A stretch of 64,000 nt of DNA. It comes from Mycetohabitans sp. B8 (lineage in GTDB: Bacteria > Pseudomonadota > Gammaproteobacteria > Burkholderiales > Burkholderiaceae). The stretch lies in NCBI RefSeq assembly GCF_021991875.1, contig NZ_JAHLKR010000016.1, positions 434,001 to 498,000 on the forward strand, written 5' to 3'. Both the position numbers and the translations under genes were made by a program. Numbering within the stretch: the stretch's first letter is position 1; each line of letters opens with the position of its first letter. The notes beneath the pieces were generated by a model. It saw nothing but the letters and a program-made list of their open reading frames with translations. It made no database searches and was not told the origin of the DNA. Below are positions 29,801 to 39,500 of the stretch, in pieces.

Positions 29801-30490
29801 GCAAGAACGGGAAACATCGAACAGCCGGGTTTGTAAAAATGGGTTATCCCGGCCAAACTCATGGGCGCCATGCTGTAGGAAGGCATGGGATAGATCGGTA
29901 TAGCAATATTCGTCGATATGCGCCCGCCATGGCGCCAGCGCAGCCAGCAACCCTGCCGTGGTACCGCCAGTGCCTGCACCGATCTCGAGGATCCGCAACG
30001 GCTCGGCATCTTTAGGACGGCTTTCAATATAGGCTAACGCCGCTTCGATCAGTACCCGATTGAAGTAATCGGAGATCCTGTTGTGTTTGTACACCCCTTC
30101 CACCAGCGCCATCGAGCCACCAGGAAAAATGACGCTGGTCGCCGACTTTTCGCCAGTCAATACAGAGGGCAGGTCCTTCAGACAAGCGTCAAGCAACTGC
30201 GCCCTGGCTGCCAAGTCACTATCCTGGCGCCAACTCGCTAGCCGCTCGTGCCATTGCCGCCATAATGCGTCGGGGTCGCCGACCTCAATACCCGCAACAT
30301 ACTTTAGGCTTTCTGCTAGCCAGAGGTAGAAGTAATCCGGCATGGCGTTACCGTGCTGCGGCGCAAGGCGTCGCAAATCCTCGCTGCGATGCAGCCTTAA
30401 TCTGTGCAATTGGGTCGCCAGTAGGCGGCACGCCAGCGCTTCAAGTTCACCGGCCGGCGTTGCTGTAGTCTGATTTGCGTCTGTTAGCAT
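14810..30490 (-). CDS. rhiC: Trans-AT PKS RhiC: end of module 5, modules 6, 7 and 8
   Basis: 5226 residues; ATG start with AGGA 11 bases upstream, 60 bp after rhiB. Approximate domains: C-methyltransferase 60-350 (LEIGAGTGG) and ACP 385-465, which finish the module begun at the end of RhiB. Module 6: KS 518-932 (SACSSS, HGTGT), KR 1100-1620 (GGSGVIG), MT 1700-2010, ACP 2045-2120. Module 7: KS 2192-2610 (TGCSSS), KR 2800-3215 (GGAGGLG), ACP 3245-3340, no DH and no MT. Module 8: KS 3390-3822 (TMCSSS), KR 4010-4535 (GGSGTVG), MT 4620-4930, tandem ACPs 4960-5040 and 5075-5155. The tail (about 5180-5226) is a docking element (LEEQFLSGEMSIDSLLNL). KRs of modules 6 and 8 lack the LDD signature (they read FSGMVFDFE and FSGVVFNHE) and resemble each other, suggesting A-type reduction. 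Predicted chemistry: C18-methyl, C17 oxygen with C16 methyl, C15 oxygen with C14 methylene, and C13 hydroxyl with C12 methyl. No cis-AT; RhiG must load the ACPs. Confidence 0.95.
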   Translation of the reverse strand: MLTDANQTTATPAGELEALACRLLATQLHRLRLHRSEDLRRLAPQHGNAMPDYFYLWLAESLKYVAGIEVGDPDALWRQWHERLASWRQDSDLAARAQLLDACLKDLPSVLTGEKSATSVIFPGGSMALVEGVYKHNRISDYFNRVLIEAALAYIESRPKDAEPLRILEIGAGTGGTTAGLLAALAPWRAHIDEYCYTDLSHAFLQHGAHEFGRDNPFLQTRLFDVSRSCMEQGITTDRYHLVVATNVLHATPEIRQTLRNAKAALRKGGLLLLNEISEASLFTHLSFGLLEGWWLYQDRALRIPGCPGLSPAGWQAVLEQEGLSPVLFPAKQAHGLGQQIIVAQSDGIVRQPIAKTERPSARPSIVSKRDDDSNPTQDGIASGNWRRRVSDYLRELVASTLKIPADKMSLSRPLEDYGLDSILVVRLTNAFNEQFKAIDSALFFEMPTLAALTEYFIQHREDELKALLEQPNVEPNKGSATVVQLVPQANAQPALEVNGTPNTDRAPATDDFIGQAGKNTIAIIGLDGRYPGAESMTAFWRNLAGGHCAIDEIPADRWDWRHYFDPEKGKADHIYTRWGGFLKGIDQFDPAFFRISRREAERMDPQERLFLEVAYHSIEDAGYNPATLYRQGEVGVFVGVMNGSYNPMSNYWSIANRVSYQLNLQGPSLVVDSACSSSLTAIHLAIESLANGSCEMAIAGGVNLIVNPHHYVNLCEMMMLSPGERCSAFGGDADGFVDSEGVGAVVLKPLDKAIADGDPIYGVIRGSAINAGGKTNGYTVPSAGAQQRVLEKALSRSAIDASRISYIEAHGTGTALGDPIEISGLSRAFDNCNGVASQGCAIGSVKSNIGHCESAAGIAGLSKVLLQFKHRQLVPSLHAEQLNPKIHFEGTPFRVQRQLTPWPANGDTRIAAISSFGAGGANASLIVEEYIGAVDQRPAAAGPWLILLSARDQQRLAESVSRLQAYLDSEDGHQVEIADLAFTLQVGREAMDVRLAFIVDALPDLRRCLARWLTGEPNDDVFHGHVDPFDEALDAQWSDAESQKQIDRWLEQRELAELAALWVRGGAIDWNRLYLDRADRPPMRVSLPGYPFAKNSYWMPGLAHPAPCHGGVKVQGADPLPLRDGEVLADSDLSHCCYLPRWQPQAAAEQATLAGPGAIVLVAAEQRGAATGLLLEALADHYRDSRTVVQIDCGTGATAELAVGRWRCGYKDPQGFAQILAALGKVAQIIVIGAQAKNDVTPLMLADSVQHNELPLLRLFKALQHHLAADAWVDCFLLSLDRYAFAGEQRGGNPLGAGIAGLGYAMAQSDHRVQLRNLDIRSVELDTRDSRQRLLAQIFAEPASERGELIKLSRGERFVQQLTPLALPVNGDSRSALKRQGVYVILGGSGVIGQVISRQLIEHYQARVIWLGRKAADSREVQQSVTAAPFDGRVDYIQADATDLSQLQQAVAQIKQRYGRINGAIFSGMVFDFENSIQQTSEAQFRQILEVKSRGSIHFYQAFAEQPLDFLCYFSSGQGFAFSGAAKLSAYACGITFADAFADAIRPAAAFPVGVINWGFWRASLQPQAISQHMDALDDDEGFACFSRFVANLAGGSLPRLLCIKASTAVRQLMAVPQGRQYKLDPLAVPARPAQSVELEPAELARLQHIFDPRMLDQSIAVLLLIQLQTLGIFTTSGQQSAEAWRQQAGISDRYRRWWHECLAILVEHGYLQQQGEAFGLAVQIAQERRAAIWAAWREQRDRYLEDRDRRAQVALIDDCLQQLPHILIGQIQPTDLLFPDGSMAKVEGIYKQNTLSDFFNDQLAAVVTDDVRRRIEAEPQRPVRILEIGAGTGGSTARLLPALQPLAGQIGEYCYTDISRAFLQHGERCFAADHRYFTTRILDISQAFDDSNPAAVGYDIVIATNVLHATANMRRTLAHAKAMLRGGGLLALNELNRKTTAATVTFGLLDGWWLYEDEPLRIPGSPLLADDSWTELLCSEGFKQVSLRINHGATLGQQIITAHSDGLVLQDMGQPAPATSALQSENDSMLNEHPASKAGQCEDMAGKLQQLIIDSLANTLKADAQSITLRTPFSDYGVDSILGVGFVKHLSQQLGIKLNSAILFEQATVAKLRDYLQNTYGEQIKQALAEPIDARAAATVAANDTSKTQPPAAAAAAATMSPVMAVALVGAGRPTSIDAAPTGHSLASTAASGRIAVIGMSGQFPDADHVDELWDNLLAGHNSVQALPEHYLDPRAYSADKQPGKSYCKWAGILKNRDCFDPLFFNLTPHEAESMTPHQRLVMQESWKALEDAGYNPMTLAGRAISVYVGAEPGGYHHDSFTGGSEAIVASRLSYFLDLKGPAMVVNTGCSSSAVAIHQACESLRHAESTMALAGGVYALLDQRGLISLSAIDMLSPSGQCHAFDAAADGTVISEGVGMVVLKRLEDAEADGDPIYGVIEASAVNQDGASNGITAPNGDAQEELIRDTYRKFAIDPSQISYVEAHGTGTRLGDPVEANALIRAFRQFTDAHGYCVLGSAKAHLGHAAAGAGVIGLIKILLSMRHRKLPAMPGFERLNPLIELEGSPFYINRQAIDWQPTGGERLLSALNAFGHSGTNAHLVIGEYQARQAVDPCPAPPTVSRIFPLSAKTAESLQDNARALARWLDKNASSQQGLLANIAFTLQTAREPMRVRAAVVADSFSELQAQLARLANGDLPVALADDAGRLATEWVGGAEIDWATRWPAGSARRLNLPSYQFAKERYWVDQTARSVIAAQNVSEAPTAMSESTGADLPQSATGLFVARPVWQEPVGGNGDDGADQCLLFLVGFSSEQVAQWQSLSTAAGGALSCEVLASNKSTPAARYQELAIALLQRLQKLSGRVHIELVIAEHEPDSLLYAGLDGLLKTACLEQPTLSARCLLVEVEAGQPLPALQLSELTAILSETHRSGSSVLQRSGADGGHLELQWQELADDVTAGQPINRHGETAAWKDRGVYLITGGAGGLGLIFANAIATQCREATLILIGRSALDPQQQARLQQVRDAGAQVSYYRVDLTDAQALEQLIDEICAKHGGLNGVLHSAGVNRDRLFARKSPQDIAEVFAAKVIGTELLDRACRRLYLDFFVLFSSCSAVLGSVGQADYAAANAFMDHFASLRNRRVEQGQRFGHTMSINYPLWRDGGMQISAADRADIRRKTGMAPMQSLHGVNAVQLGLNAALERLLIIEGDLSQIRGHFTATSAAEELAAVLAAAGSGAQDSVTLADATVDRERLAAATLERLKAVFCEVTKLPPARVESDAPLEQYGIDSIMITRLNKALEDAFSKMTSLQPAERLLSKTLFFEYHSLDKLTGYLVERHHRACLLWSGLAEEQRCGQVQSQALSQREPATAKPETTAAERSVTAAELMGEVAVEPIAVIGMSGRYPQAANLEAYWRNLKEGRDCISEIPANRWPLQDFYVDSVQQALKQGRSYSKWGGFVDGFAEFDPLFFNISPREAVNMDPQERLFLQSCWQALEDAGITKAGLAEHYQGNVGVFAGITKTGYGLYGPALREQGHLIFPRTSFSSTANRVSYVLGLNGPSEPVDTMCSSSLTALHRACESLRRGECRMAFAGGVNLYLHPSNYVELCAGQMLSQDGRCRSFGEGGNGFVPGEGVGVLLLKPLSQALADRDNIHAVIRATAVNHGGKTNGYTVPNPQAQAKVIRLAIEQAKLHASQISYIEAHGTGTELGDPIEVSGLSQAFAMDGVDLGRCALGSVKSNIGHLEGAAGIAGVSKVILQLKHKQIAPSLNAAKLNPNLTLDATPFYLQQALGDWQPATEGPRIAGVSSFGAGGANAHVLLQEHDEYRELPNHCGAEVILLSARDGERLRDYAKALLAYVEARPSMSGADLANLAYTLQIGREKMATRLGLVAETPVTLAMKLRAFIDSGGQADDGIYVGDVKRERLANQADDDWAPVIRHWAASGKFDKLLQLWVDGEVIDWSLLHAERPGPRPYRISLPVYPFARETFWLPNSEPSARVRIASDDCAVAKITQVPAQPASATETAAASVASTVCDRLSYVSCWQADEQHDQPLISEHRCVLIVACASAAAAVEAIASQYLASADFVAGGGRVIRVEPGQRNRLVATDHWLLDVADPQALDGCLGGYPAIDCFYFIGGSGEPTDWQALLDSPQYNEILLLRLIKWLKQHGGRQAIDSYIISQNNFDIAGEPVNAFGGGLTGMAYAIAQGEHRFRVRHIDVDSRELADSRGLSQWVRQWQSERGLARGDVLCLRAGQRYRRRIFSLTWQAQQPVRANTDFVTPALKRGGVYVILGGSGTVGGIISRYLLADYQAHVIWLGRSGADDPKVRQRLDRCLSSVGGALDPAQLTYLQADANDLASLQRAVAQIKQRYGMINGAIFSGVVFNHEDALTRMPEAQFHEILGVKSRGGIEFYRAFANEPLDFMCYFSSGQSFAFSGAAKLGAYAAGITFCDSLVRSLRRHAAFPVGAINWGFWLSSLAEQQAVDPSAQPMSRHAGALEDRDGFDCFARFVQALSRGQLDHVICMAASAPVQQLMQLQPEPIVLADAGDRRPIDGFERYRVAAAPLLAAHDPLPFDEAMAGMTFVQLCRMGLFEQPGCFEDSEVMRCQAGIGDNYSRWWSTCIDLLQQHGLVLRRGTQICANDKAFSQRQQLAERWHQLSGELRASAQRKAQVELVDACLQQLPAILSGRVQATDVIFPKSSMEKVEGVYRNNALSDYFNQVVTGVVQRHIEALLAKDPQCRIRILEIGAGTGGTTSIVLPALQPWREQIAEYCYTDMSKAFLMYAKKTYGPAHPFLTYQLWNVEHSPESQGLTPGHYDIVIAANVLHATGRIRRTLSHAKAILRRGGILVMNEISDRSLFSHLTFGLLKGWWLYEDPELRIPGTPALYPKSWASVLGETGFCDVAFPAQCAHCLGQQIIVAQSDGHACAASANRSAQQYSDPQLQPSCDQRRSAEVAGNGDSRDALTAAALSGLAKTLQLEPERIMMDQPFADYGIDSILGVSFVGDLGEALGTELNTALLFDYPTLNSLVDYLLDQYPAESARLAGGQRGNVEWVNGLESAPVLDPVATAQVNGASQEAVAALVVQGLASALQLDAAQVDSEQPFSDYGLDSILGASFVDHLGEALGIELSAAILFDYPTVTTLSAYLVENHRAEVVTWLNGVNQAGSAASRAPKLDCQFEPPHPFANQLEEQFLSGEMSIDSLLNLVSVGTVERDAVKNRCTA

Positions 30491-30550
30491 GCTTCAATCC
30501 TGTGGTAACGCGTCTGCCGTCTCTTCATGGTTGCGATATCAAGGTAGGCA

Positions 30551-33500
30551 TCATACGCACTCGAGCGCGCCGGGAACACCGGGGGTCGTTTGGCTTGCAC
30601 CAAACGGCGGCGCTAACGCTGCCAGCCTGTCCGTCAGCCGATTCTGCATCACCGCCATACTGCCGTGGTTATTGGGATAAAGCTTGATTTGCTCATCACT
30701 GAGCAGTCCAGCCAAGCTGTCGAGGCCGTCGATCTCTTCACTTTGAAGAGTTTTCAGCACCGCCAATTGATTCATCAGGCCGCCCAGCAATTGCTCCAAT
30801 ACCAGCATGCCTTCCTCCGGCTCGATAGAGCCCAATCCTAGCGCGCGCATCCGGTCACGGTAACGGACGTCGCTCACTGAGCCGACACTCCCCCAATAGC
30901 CCCAATTCATGACTTTGACCGGGCAAGGCCAATCGGCTCTGAGTCGATCGGCAAAAGCGTCGGCAAACGTGCAGCCGGCAGCATAGTTGCTTTGGCCAGC
31001 GGCCGTGCTAAAGGACATCATTGACGAGAAAAACAGGACAAAATCCAGTGAAGCGGCGCTTGGCTCGAAAGTCCGAGCCAGTGCAACGCTGGTCGCGACC
31101 TTGGCGTTCAGCACCCGGGTAAAGGTCTGTTCATCCATATTGGCCAGGCTTTGGTCCTGAAGCACGATTGCCGAGTGCACCACACCGTTGATCTCACCAA
31201 AGCGCTCGATAATGTGTCGCCGTACCTCGGCCAGTTGCTGTTCATTTGCGGCATCGGCCTGGAAATAAACAGGCGCCGGGGCGTGATGGCGCAGACTGAA
31301 GGCAGTCAGTTCATCGAGCTTGGCTTTAAGCTGTTGATCCGGCGATCGACGACCGATCCAGATCACCCTAGCGCGATGGCGGCTGATGACATGGCGGCTC
31401 CACACTGCGCCGATCCCTCCTGCGCCGCCGATTACCAGGTAGACGCCGCCGTTGCGATAGGTGGGTTGCTGCGTTGCGGGCGGCGCATCGACCGTCACCC
31501 GGGCTAGCTTCCGGAACCACCACTGATTCTGACGCAGCGCCAGCAATTCACCCGAAGCAACGTGATCGAATGGCGCATTGGCCAGAGGGGCCAACTGTTC
31601 GTTGGGCAAATCCGCGAGTTGCACTCGCCAGTGCGGATATTCGTTGGCTAAAGAGCCGGCCAATCCATGCACTGCAGCATGGGCTGGCCGGCAAAACTCG
31701 CCAGGCAGCGTGTTGATTGCCTGCTCGGTGACCAACGTCAAGCGTAGAGGCTGGCGACCATAACCCAGGCTTAGCAGCACCTTGATCAATCTGAACAGCG
31801 CCAGTACGCCGTGCTGTTGTGCAGCAACCAGTTCCGACGTGCTGGCACCGTGGTCATCGCTTGGTGGCGCCAACCAAATCACCTCGGCGAGTTTCGATTG
31901 GGCGTTCAGCGCGGCCTGGTAGTCGGCCTCCGAGTCGTGCGTGTCCAACGCCAATGCCGCGCCGGGATACAGCTCGGCCAACGCCTGGCGCCGCGCCGGG
32001 GTCGCGCCGAAGATCAACGCCGCGCCCTGCTGTTGACGTCGCTCAGCGACCGCACTGTTGACCACCGACCAGATCGGCGCCAGCAGATGTCGCGCTTCCC
32101 GCTGCGGCTGGGCGACAAGTGGGTCGACCCGCTCGAGCGCCGCGCTCGGCAGTCTTGAATCTGCAGACAAGTGCCTTGAGCTTAAGCCCAAGAACCGTAC
32201 GCAGATTTGCCCTTGATCGTCGCAAAGATCAATATCCATTTTGCCAGCCGCATTATCTGCGTCGTCCCTGTGCAGCAGCGCCCACATTCGCCGACGACAA
32301 GGCGCGAGGATTTCCAGCCGCTCCAACGCAAAGGGCATTAAAGGCGACGCCCAATCCGCCGCACTGCCGTCGAGCGGCAACAACATGCCGATCGCCGCCT
32401 GCAGTGCGCTGTCAGTGATCCCCAGATTGAGCCACCAGTCATCGGCTGTGTCGGGCAACGCCCCGTCCAGTTCCAACTCCGCCAGCACATCACGCCGGTC
32501 GCCCCGCTGCGCCACCATCAACTGGCGAATCCCGCGATGGCTGTCGCCGTAATCGATGCCCATCTGACTAAAGAGGCGATAAACTTCGTCGCTGTCAAGC
32601 CGCAGCCGCCAGTTCAAGCCCTGCCAGTACGCCAGATCCAATGGGTCTTCATGAAGCGATAGGCCGGTCATCGCTGTGGCCTGGCCATGCAGCACGGATT
32701 GGTCGCCCTTGTTGGTAAAGAATTTGACACTGATCCGTTCATCCACGCGCTCCAGGCTGATCTGCATACGGCGCGAATCGGACTCAACCGTCAACGGCGC
32801 TAACCAATGCAGCTGCTCAATCACCATAGCGTCTGCTTTGCCGTGGGCCAACGAATGCATCACTGCTACCCGAATCATTTCCAAATACGCCACACCGGGT
32901 AGGATTTTGCGCCCACTCACCCTGTGATCCTTCAGCCAAGGTTCGTTACCGCTGAATTCAGTCACAAATTGCTGTTGATCAAAACTTGAGCTGTTTTGAT
33001 GCACTAACGGGTGCAATGGCATCGCCCTCGATGACGATAATGGTCTGGCTTCCGTAGGCGCCCAGTAACGACGAGTGGCGAACGGATAGCTCGGCAAGCT
33101 GATTCGCTGGCGCTGTTCACCGCTGGCAGCCCATAGCGCTGTCCAGTCGATAGGCAGGCCCTCGCTCCACAACTGCAGCAATAACTGCTGTTCACCGTCC
33201 GTAAAGAGCCTGACCAGTTGCTCGCGCCACTGCGCCTGAAAGCGGGCTTTAAACTGTTCAACCCGCTCGCTGGTTGTGCTCGCGTCGCCGCAAACCCAAC
33301 CACGACTGTCGCCGTCTGACAAGCGACGTAATGCGTCGAGCAAGCTTGCCATCCCGCGGGTGATGAACGCTGCGCGATGCTCCATCGCTTCGCGGCCTAC
33401 TTGTAGCGTGTAGGCAATGGCCGCCAAGCTATCCGTGGCTTGCGAGTGCTCGAGTCTGGCCAGCAAGCGGCTGGCGATCTGCCGCAGCTGCTCGAGCTCT

Positions 33501-36500
33501 CGGGCCGACAGCACAATCATTTCGGGCTGGCCGCTATCGTCAAGCACAGACTTGGCTTGACAGTACTCGGCGACGATCAAATGGCCATTGGAGCCGCCGG
33601 CACCGAACGAGGAAATGCCGGCGATCCGCGGTACGGCCTGACCATTCAGCAACGGCTGCGGCCACGCTCGCAGTTGCTGGTTGACCTCAAAGGGCGTTGC
33701 TGCAAAGTCAATAAAGGGATTGAGTTTTTGTGAGTGCAGCGACGGCGCAATTTGCCCATGTTTCAACTGCAGCAGCACCTTGGTCAACCCAGCAATGCCA
33801 GCCGCCGCTTCACAGTGACCGATATTCGACTTGACCGACCCTAACCAGCAAGTCTGCTCAGGTTTGCGTGTTCCCAACGCGTTGGCCAGGCCAGCGATTT
33901 CGATCGGATCACCCAGCTTGGTGCCCGTGCCATGCGCCTCGATATAGCTGACGATTGCCGGATCGACACCGGCGTCCTGCAGCGCGCCGCGGATCGCTGC
34001 CTGCTGCGCGCGTGGATTGGGCACGCTGTAACCGGTGCTCTTGCCACCGTGGTTAAGGTAACTGCCTTTGATCACCCCATAGATGTGATCGCCATCGCGC
34101 TGCGCATCGGTCAATCGCTTTAAGATGACTGCCCCCACCCCTTCGCCCGGCACATAGCCATCACCGCCTTCACCGAAGCTCGCGCAATGGCCTTGGTTCG
34201 AGATGAATTGACCGCTGCTCAGCATCAAGTATTTGTTGGGATGAATTGTCAGGTTGACGCCTCCGGCAATAGCCATCGAGGTGCGACCATGGCGCAAATC
34301 CTGACAGGCAAGGTGAATGGCAGTCAGCGAACTGGAGCACATCGAGTCGACCGTCATGCTCGGGCCCTGCAGATTGAGGCAGAAGGATGTCCGGTTGGCA
34401 ATGCTGGCGGTGCAGCCAGCAAAGCCCATGCGCTGGCCTCGCAAGCTGGCTTCAGCACCGAATAGCTGATATTCGCCATACATGACGCCGACGTATACGC
34501 CAACTTGCGCGCTATCCTCGTTCTGCTCGCCACCGATGCGGCGACTGTAACCTGCGTCTTCCATTGCCGACCAGGCGGTCTGCAGAAATAGCCGTTCCTG
34601 TGGATCGATTAGTTCAGCTTCCAGCGGCGAAATATTGAAAAACAGGGGATCAAATTGATCGACGCCGTCGATAAATCCGCCCCACTTACTGTTGTGCACC
34701 CCGCTTTCACTGCGATTTTCGCTGTAGTACTCGCGCCAGTTCCAGCGCTCGGCCGGAATTTCGCTGATGCTGTTTTTGCCTTCACGTAGGTTCTGCCAAA
34801 AGGCCTCTAGATTTTCAGCCTCCGGATAGCGCCCCGCCACGCCGATGATAGCGATATCGCCGCTGTGCTGAGGACCTGGCTGGCTACCTTGCAGACTTTG
34901 CTGGACACGGGGGCTTGTCGTATTCGCCACACTGTCGAACAGCCGGCGGCACGGACTGCCCTTGCCTCCGGATGCTGGCGTTGTCAGCGGCTTTTGTTCG
35001 TCGGTCGTGGCCACCGCCATCGTATCCTGCGGCTCGAGCTGCCGGTTTGCTAAATAGTGCGCCAGTTGCTGCAGGCTGGAGTATTCAAATAACAGCGTAC
35101 GCGGTAAAGCGCCAAAACGTTTTTCGAGCACGCTAGTCATCTCCATGATCATCAGCGAGTCAAGATCATATTGCTCGAAGCACTGCGCATCATCGATCTG
35201 TTCCAGCGCAATCCCCAGGGTGCTCGCCAGCATTGCTCGCAGCTGCGCGATCAACGAATCGCCGGCAACAGGCGCGACTTGACTGACAACGGGTCTTTGC
35301 GGCAGCCGCGCGACTAGATGATCCGCCAGGCTTTGCAAGCTGGGATATTCAAAAAACAACGTCTTCGGCAACGGCCCAAAGCGTTTTTCCAGCGTCGCCG
35401 TCATGTCCATGACCATCAGCGAGTCAATGCCGTATTTTTCAAACGGCTCGTCGTTGTCAAGCCGCGACTCAGCGATCTTGATCGTGTCGGCTAATAACCG
35501 GCGCAATCCAGTTAATACATCTTCGCCTTCAACCGCTGTGATGGCTGGACTAGCAGGCGCCGGTTCACGGCTCAGCAGCGCGACTAGCCTGTCTCTGTCG
35601 CCTGCCAATATCATTAACTGATCTTCATCGCTTTGCAGCGCCTGGTATAGCGCCCGAATGCCCGTTGTACCGGTCATCGCTTTGATGCCAGTGCGTTGCG
35701 CCAGCGCACGCCGGGCGGCATCGTCCATTCGCATGCCGCCTTCGAGCCACAGCGGCCAGTTGATTGCCACGGTGCGGCCATGGCGCTGTCCCGCCGCGAC
35801 CCGTTGATTACGCAGACCGGCAAAGGCATCGAGATAACCGTTAGCCGCAGCGTAATCACTCTGTCCGGCGTTGCCCAGTACGCTGGCGATGGATGAACAA
35901 AGCACAAAGAAGTCCAATGCCACCGCAGCGCTGCATTGGTCGAGGTGGCGCACGCCAGCTACCTTAGCGGCGAACACATCTTCAAAGTCCTGCTGCGTTT
36001 TGTGTGACAACAGCGTGTCACGAGTGAGCCCGGCGCAATGAATAATGCCATGTAATCCGCCGCGTTCCGTCATGATTCCAGCGATCAAGCGCTCAACCTG
36101 ACCTGCATCTGCAAGATCCACAGCGCGGTAGTGACATCGTACGCCCAGTTGCGCCAACTTGTCGGCAACCGACAGCGCGTTAGCCTCGGTACGGCCGCAC
36201 AGCACCACGCTTGCACCCGGCGCAGCGTCCAGGATCGCCTGCGCGAAGATCATGCCAACGCCACCCAGGCCTCCGGTAATCAGATAGACGCCGTCCGCAC
36301 GCCAGGGCGCAGGGCTAGAATTCAATGGCTGGTGGTGCCAGGTTAGCTCTTGGCGCCGTAGCTTGCCAGCCTCGGACAGATAACGCAGTTGGCGCTCACC
36401 GGGTGCGGCCCCTTCGGCAGCCAGTTGCCACGCTAATTGCGGCGCATCGAGCCCTGGCGACACTTCTATCAACTGGCCAGTGAGCGCCGGCTGCTCCCGG

Positions 36501-39500
36501 CTGGCGCTGTACAACAGGCCGCCAAGGCCGCGATAACCTTGCGGATCGTTTGCCGGGATGACCAGCTGAACCAAGCAGCGGCGCTCGGTGTGAAGCAGTG
36601 GTTTGAGTTGTTCGGCCAGAGCCAGCGCCGCCTGTCGATAATCGTCACTGTGCATCGCCAGGCTGGAAATGTGTTGATGCGCTTGCAACTGCTCCGGCAG
36701 GTTGGCAAAGGCTGGATGGTGACCTAGCGTCAACACCAGATGGGACATCACCGGTGCATCCGTGGCCAGAGCGAGCTTAGCCTCACGCCATTGCCGGTGG
36801 CAAAGCAATGCTTCACTGGCAACGTCGTTGTCAGCAGACAACGTTTTGAATGACAATTGACGGAGGGTCGCACAGCACCGGCCGTTTTTGTCAAACAAAG
36901 CCAGATCAAAGCGATAGCCACCTGGTGTGCGTCCAGCGCTGCGAATCTGTACTTGCAGTGTGGCCGGGCAATCGTCAAATAGCACACATTCGGCCAGCCC
37001 CTCGGGCAGCAGCAACGGTGGCCGCTCGCCCAGCTCATCAAACAACAATGCCATGACCGCTTGCATCGCGGCATCCAACAGCGCAGGATGAATAGCGTAA
37101 CCGTCGCTCACCGCAGCGTCTTCCAGCGCAACCCAAGCCAGTGCTTGATCCCCGTGGCGCAGCAGCGACTGGATCCTGCGATGGCTTATGCCATATTCGA
37201 TGCCCATGGCGGTGAAACGCTGGTAGCAGGCATCCACATCCATTGGGCGAGCGTCGGCGACCATGAAGTCAAGGTTCGCCGGTTGCACCACGGCGGTCCC
37301 AGCCACCGCCCGGCAATGCAGTTGCAACTGCCCGGCGGAGTCATACGAGCAAATCCCGATTGGGTATTCGCCGTCTAGCTGCGCCGCCAGTTCAACGAAT
37401 AGCTCGCCATGATTGGCAGCATCCACGCTGAAAGGCTGATACCACGACAGATCACGGATAATCCGCGCCGCGCCCACAGTCCGTTCACTGCCCAATGCGT
37501 CCGTTAGTGCTGCATCGATCATTCCGATCATCGCCGCACCCGGCAAAATGCCGCGACCGTTGATTCGATGTCCGGACAGAAAGCTTTCTTGGCCACTGAA
37601 CTGACTGAGGTAACGCAAACCGCGTAGGTCAGAGACGTTGCGGTGCAAGAGCGGATGAAGTCGCTTCTCGCTCGTCGCTAACGCTTGCGCCGGCTCATTC
37701 TTGTGCCAATAGCGCTCACGGGCAAACGGATAACCCGGCAAACTGATGGGCGTCGGCGTGCCCTGTCGGTACATCAAGCGCCAATCCAGCGTTAAACCGT
37801 TGACCCAAGCCTCGAGCAATTTTTCATGCTGGCCGCGGTCGATCCAGCTAGCCATGGCGCTTTGTCTATCTGCATCAGCCAGCAGCGACAGCGCCTTGTC
37901 GTGATCTTTGCTCCGGCCGCTATAGCAAGCAGCTGTAGACGGATGATCAATAAAATCTTGCAGTTGGGTCTTCAAATGGGCGAGTGAGCGAGCCAGCCAT
38001 CCTAGCCGATACGCCATCGCCTCCCGACCGACCTGCAGCGTATAGGCCAGTGCCGGCAAATCGGCGTCGCCCAGCTCGTCTTGCTCCAGCGCGTGCAGCA
38101 ACAGGCTAACCTGCTGCAATAGCTGAGCCTGTGTCTTGGCCGATAATGGAATGATCGCCGGCTGCTGCTCGTTGACGACAATCACCGGCCGCGGTCGATG
38201 ATCTTCGTATTCTTCGATCACTACGTGCGCGTTGGCGCCACCCGCGCCGAAGGATGACACTGTAGCAATTCGCTTGAATTCCTGACGGCTGCCATTGATC
38301 ATGACCTCAGGTCGATGCCAGTCGGCCAGCGACTGCTGCACCACGAACGGCGTGTTGGCGAAATCAATCTCAGGGTTGAGTTCACCGGCGTGCAGTGACG
38401 GCGCCAATTGGCGGTGCTTTAGCTGCAGCAGCACTTTGGTGATGCCCGCGATGCCAGCAGCACTTTCACAATGGCCGATATTGGACTTGATTGAGCCAAT
38501 AGCACAGTACTGTTTAGCCGCCGTCTCGGCGCCGCTATTAAACGCTCTGGTCAGACCCGCAATCTCAATCGGGTCCCCCAGCGACGTGCCGGTGCCGTGG
38601 GCTTCAACATAGCTGACCGCCCTAGCGTCAACGCCGGCCCTGGCCAGCGAGTCGGCCACCAGTCGGCTTTGGGCCAATGGATTAGGCACGGTATAGCCGT
38701 TGGTCTTGCCGCCGGCATTGATCATGCTACCTTTGATCACGCCGTAAATCCGATCGCCGTCCGCCTCTGCTTGAGCCAACGGCTTAAGCAGCAACGCACC
38801 CACGCCCTCGCCGGCGACAAAACCGTCGGCATCCGTCCCAAACGCCTTGCACTGCTTGCCTGATGAGAGCATTTTCATCTCGGTCAGACGCAGGTAGTGC
38901 ACGGGATCGATCACCAGGTTGACCCCACCGACCAGCACGCAGTCGCTCACACCGCTATGCAAGCTTTCCAGCGCCAAATGGATCGCGGTGATCGACGATG
39001 AGCAGGCGGTATCCACCGCCATACTCGGTCCTTGGAAATTGAACTGATAAGACACCCGGTTAGCGATCGACCAATAGCTGGACTGATGCGTGTAGGTTCC
39101 GTTCATCACGCCGACAAACACGCCTACCCGATGCCGTTCAGCCAAACGGCCCGGAGTATAGCCGGCATCGCTGATGCAGTGATAGGCCTCTTCCAAGAAG
39201 AGCCGCTCTTGGGGATCCATCTTCTGCGCCTCATGGGGCGAGATATGGAAAAACAACGGATCAAATTTGTCGATTTCCCGAATGAAACCGCCCCAGCGGG
39301 TGTAGATGCAACCTTTTTTGCCCGGCGTTTGATCGAAGTATTGACGCCAGTCCCAGCGATCCGCCGGCACTTCATCGATACAGTTCTCGCCATTTTTTAG
39401 GCGCTGCCACAGCGCTTGGACGTTATCGGAATGCGCGTAGCGTCCCGCTAGGCCGATGATTGCGACTTCGGTGCTGCGCTGGCCCTTGGGTGCGCTGTCG

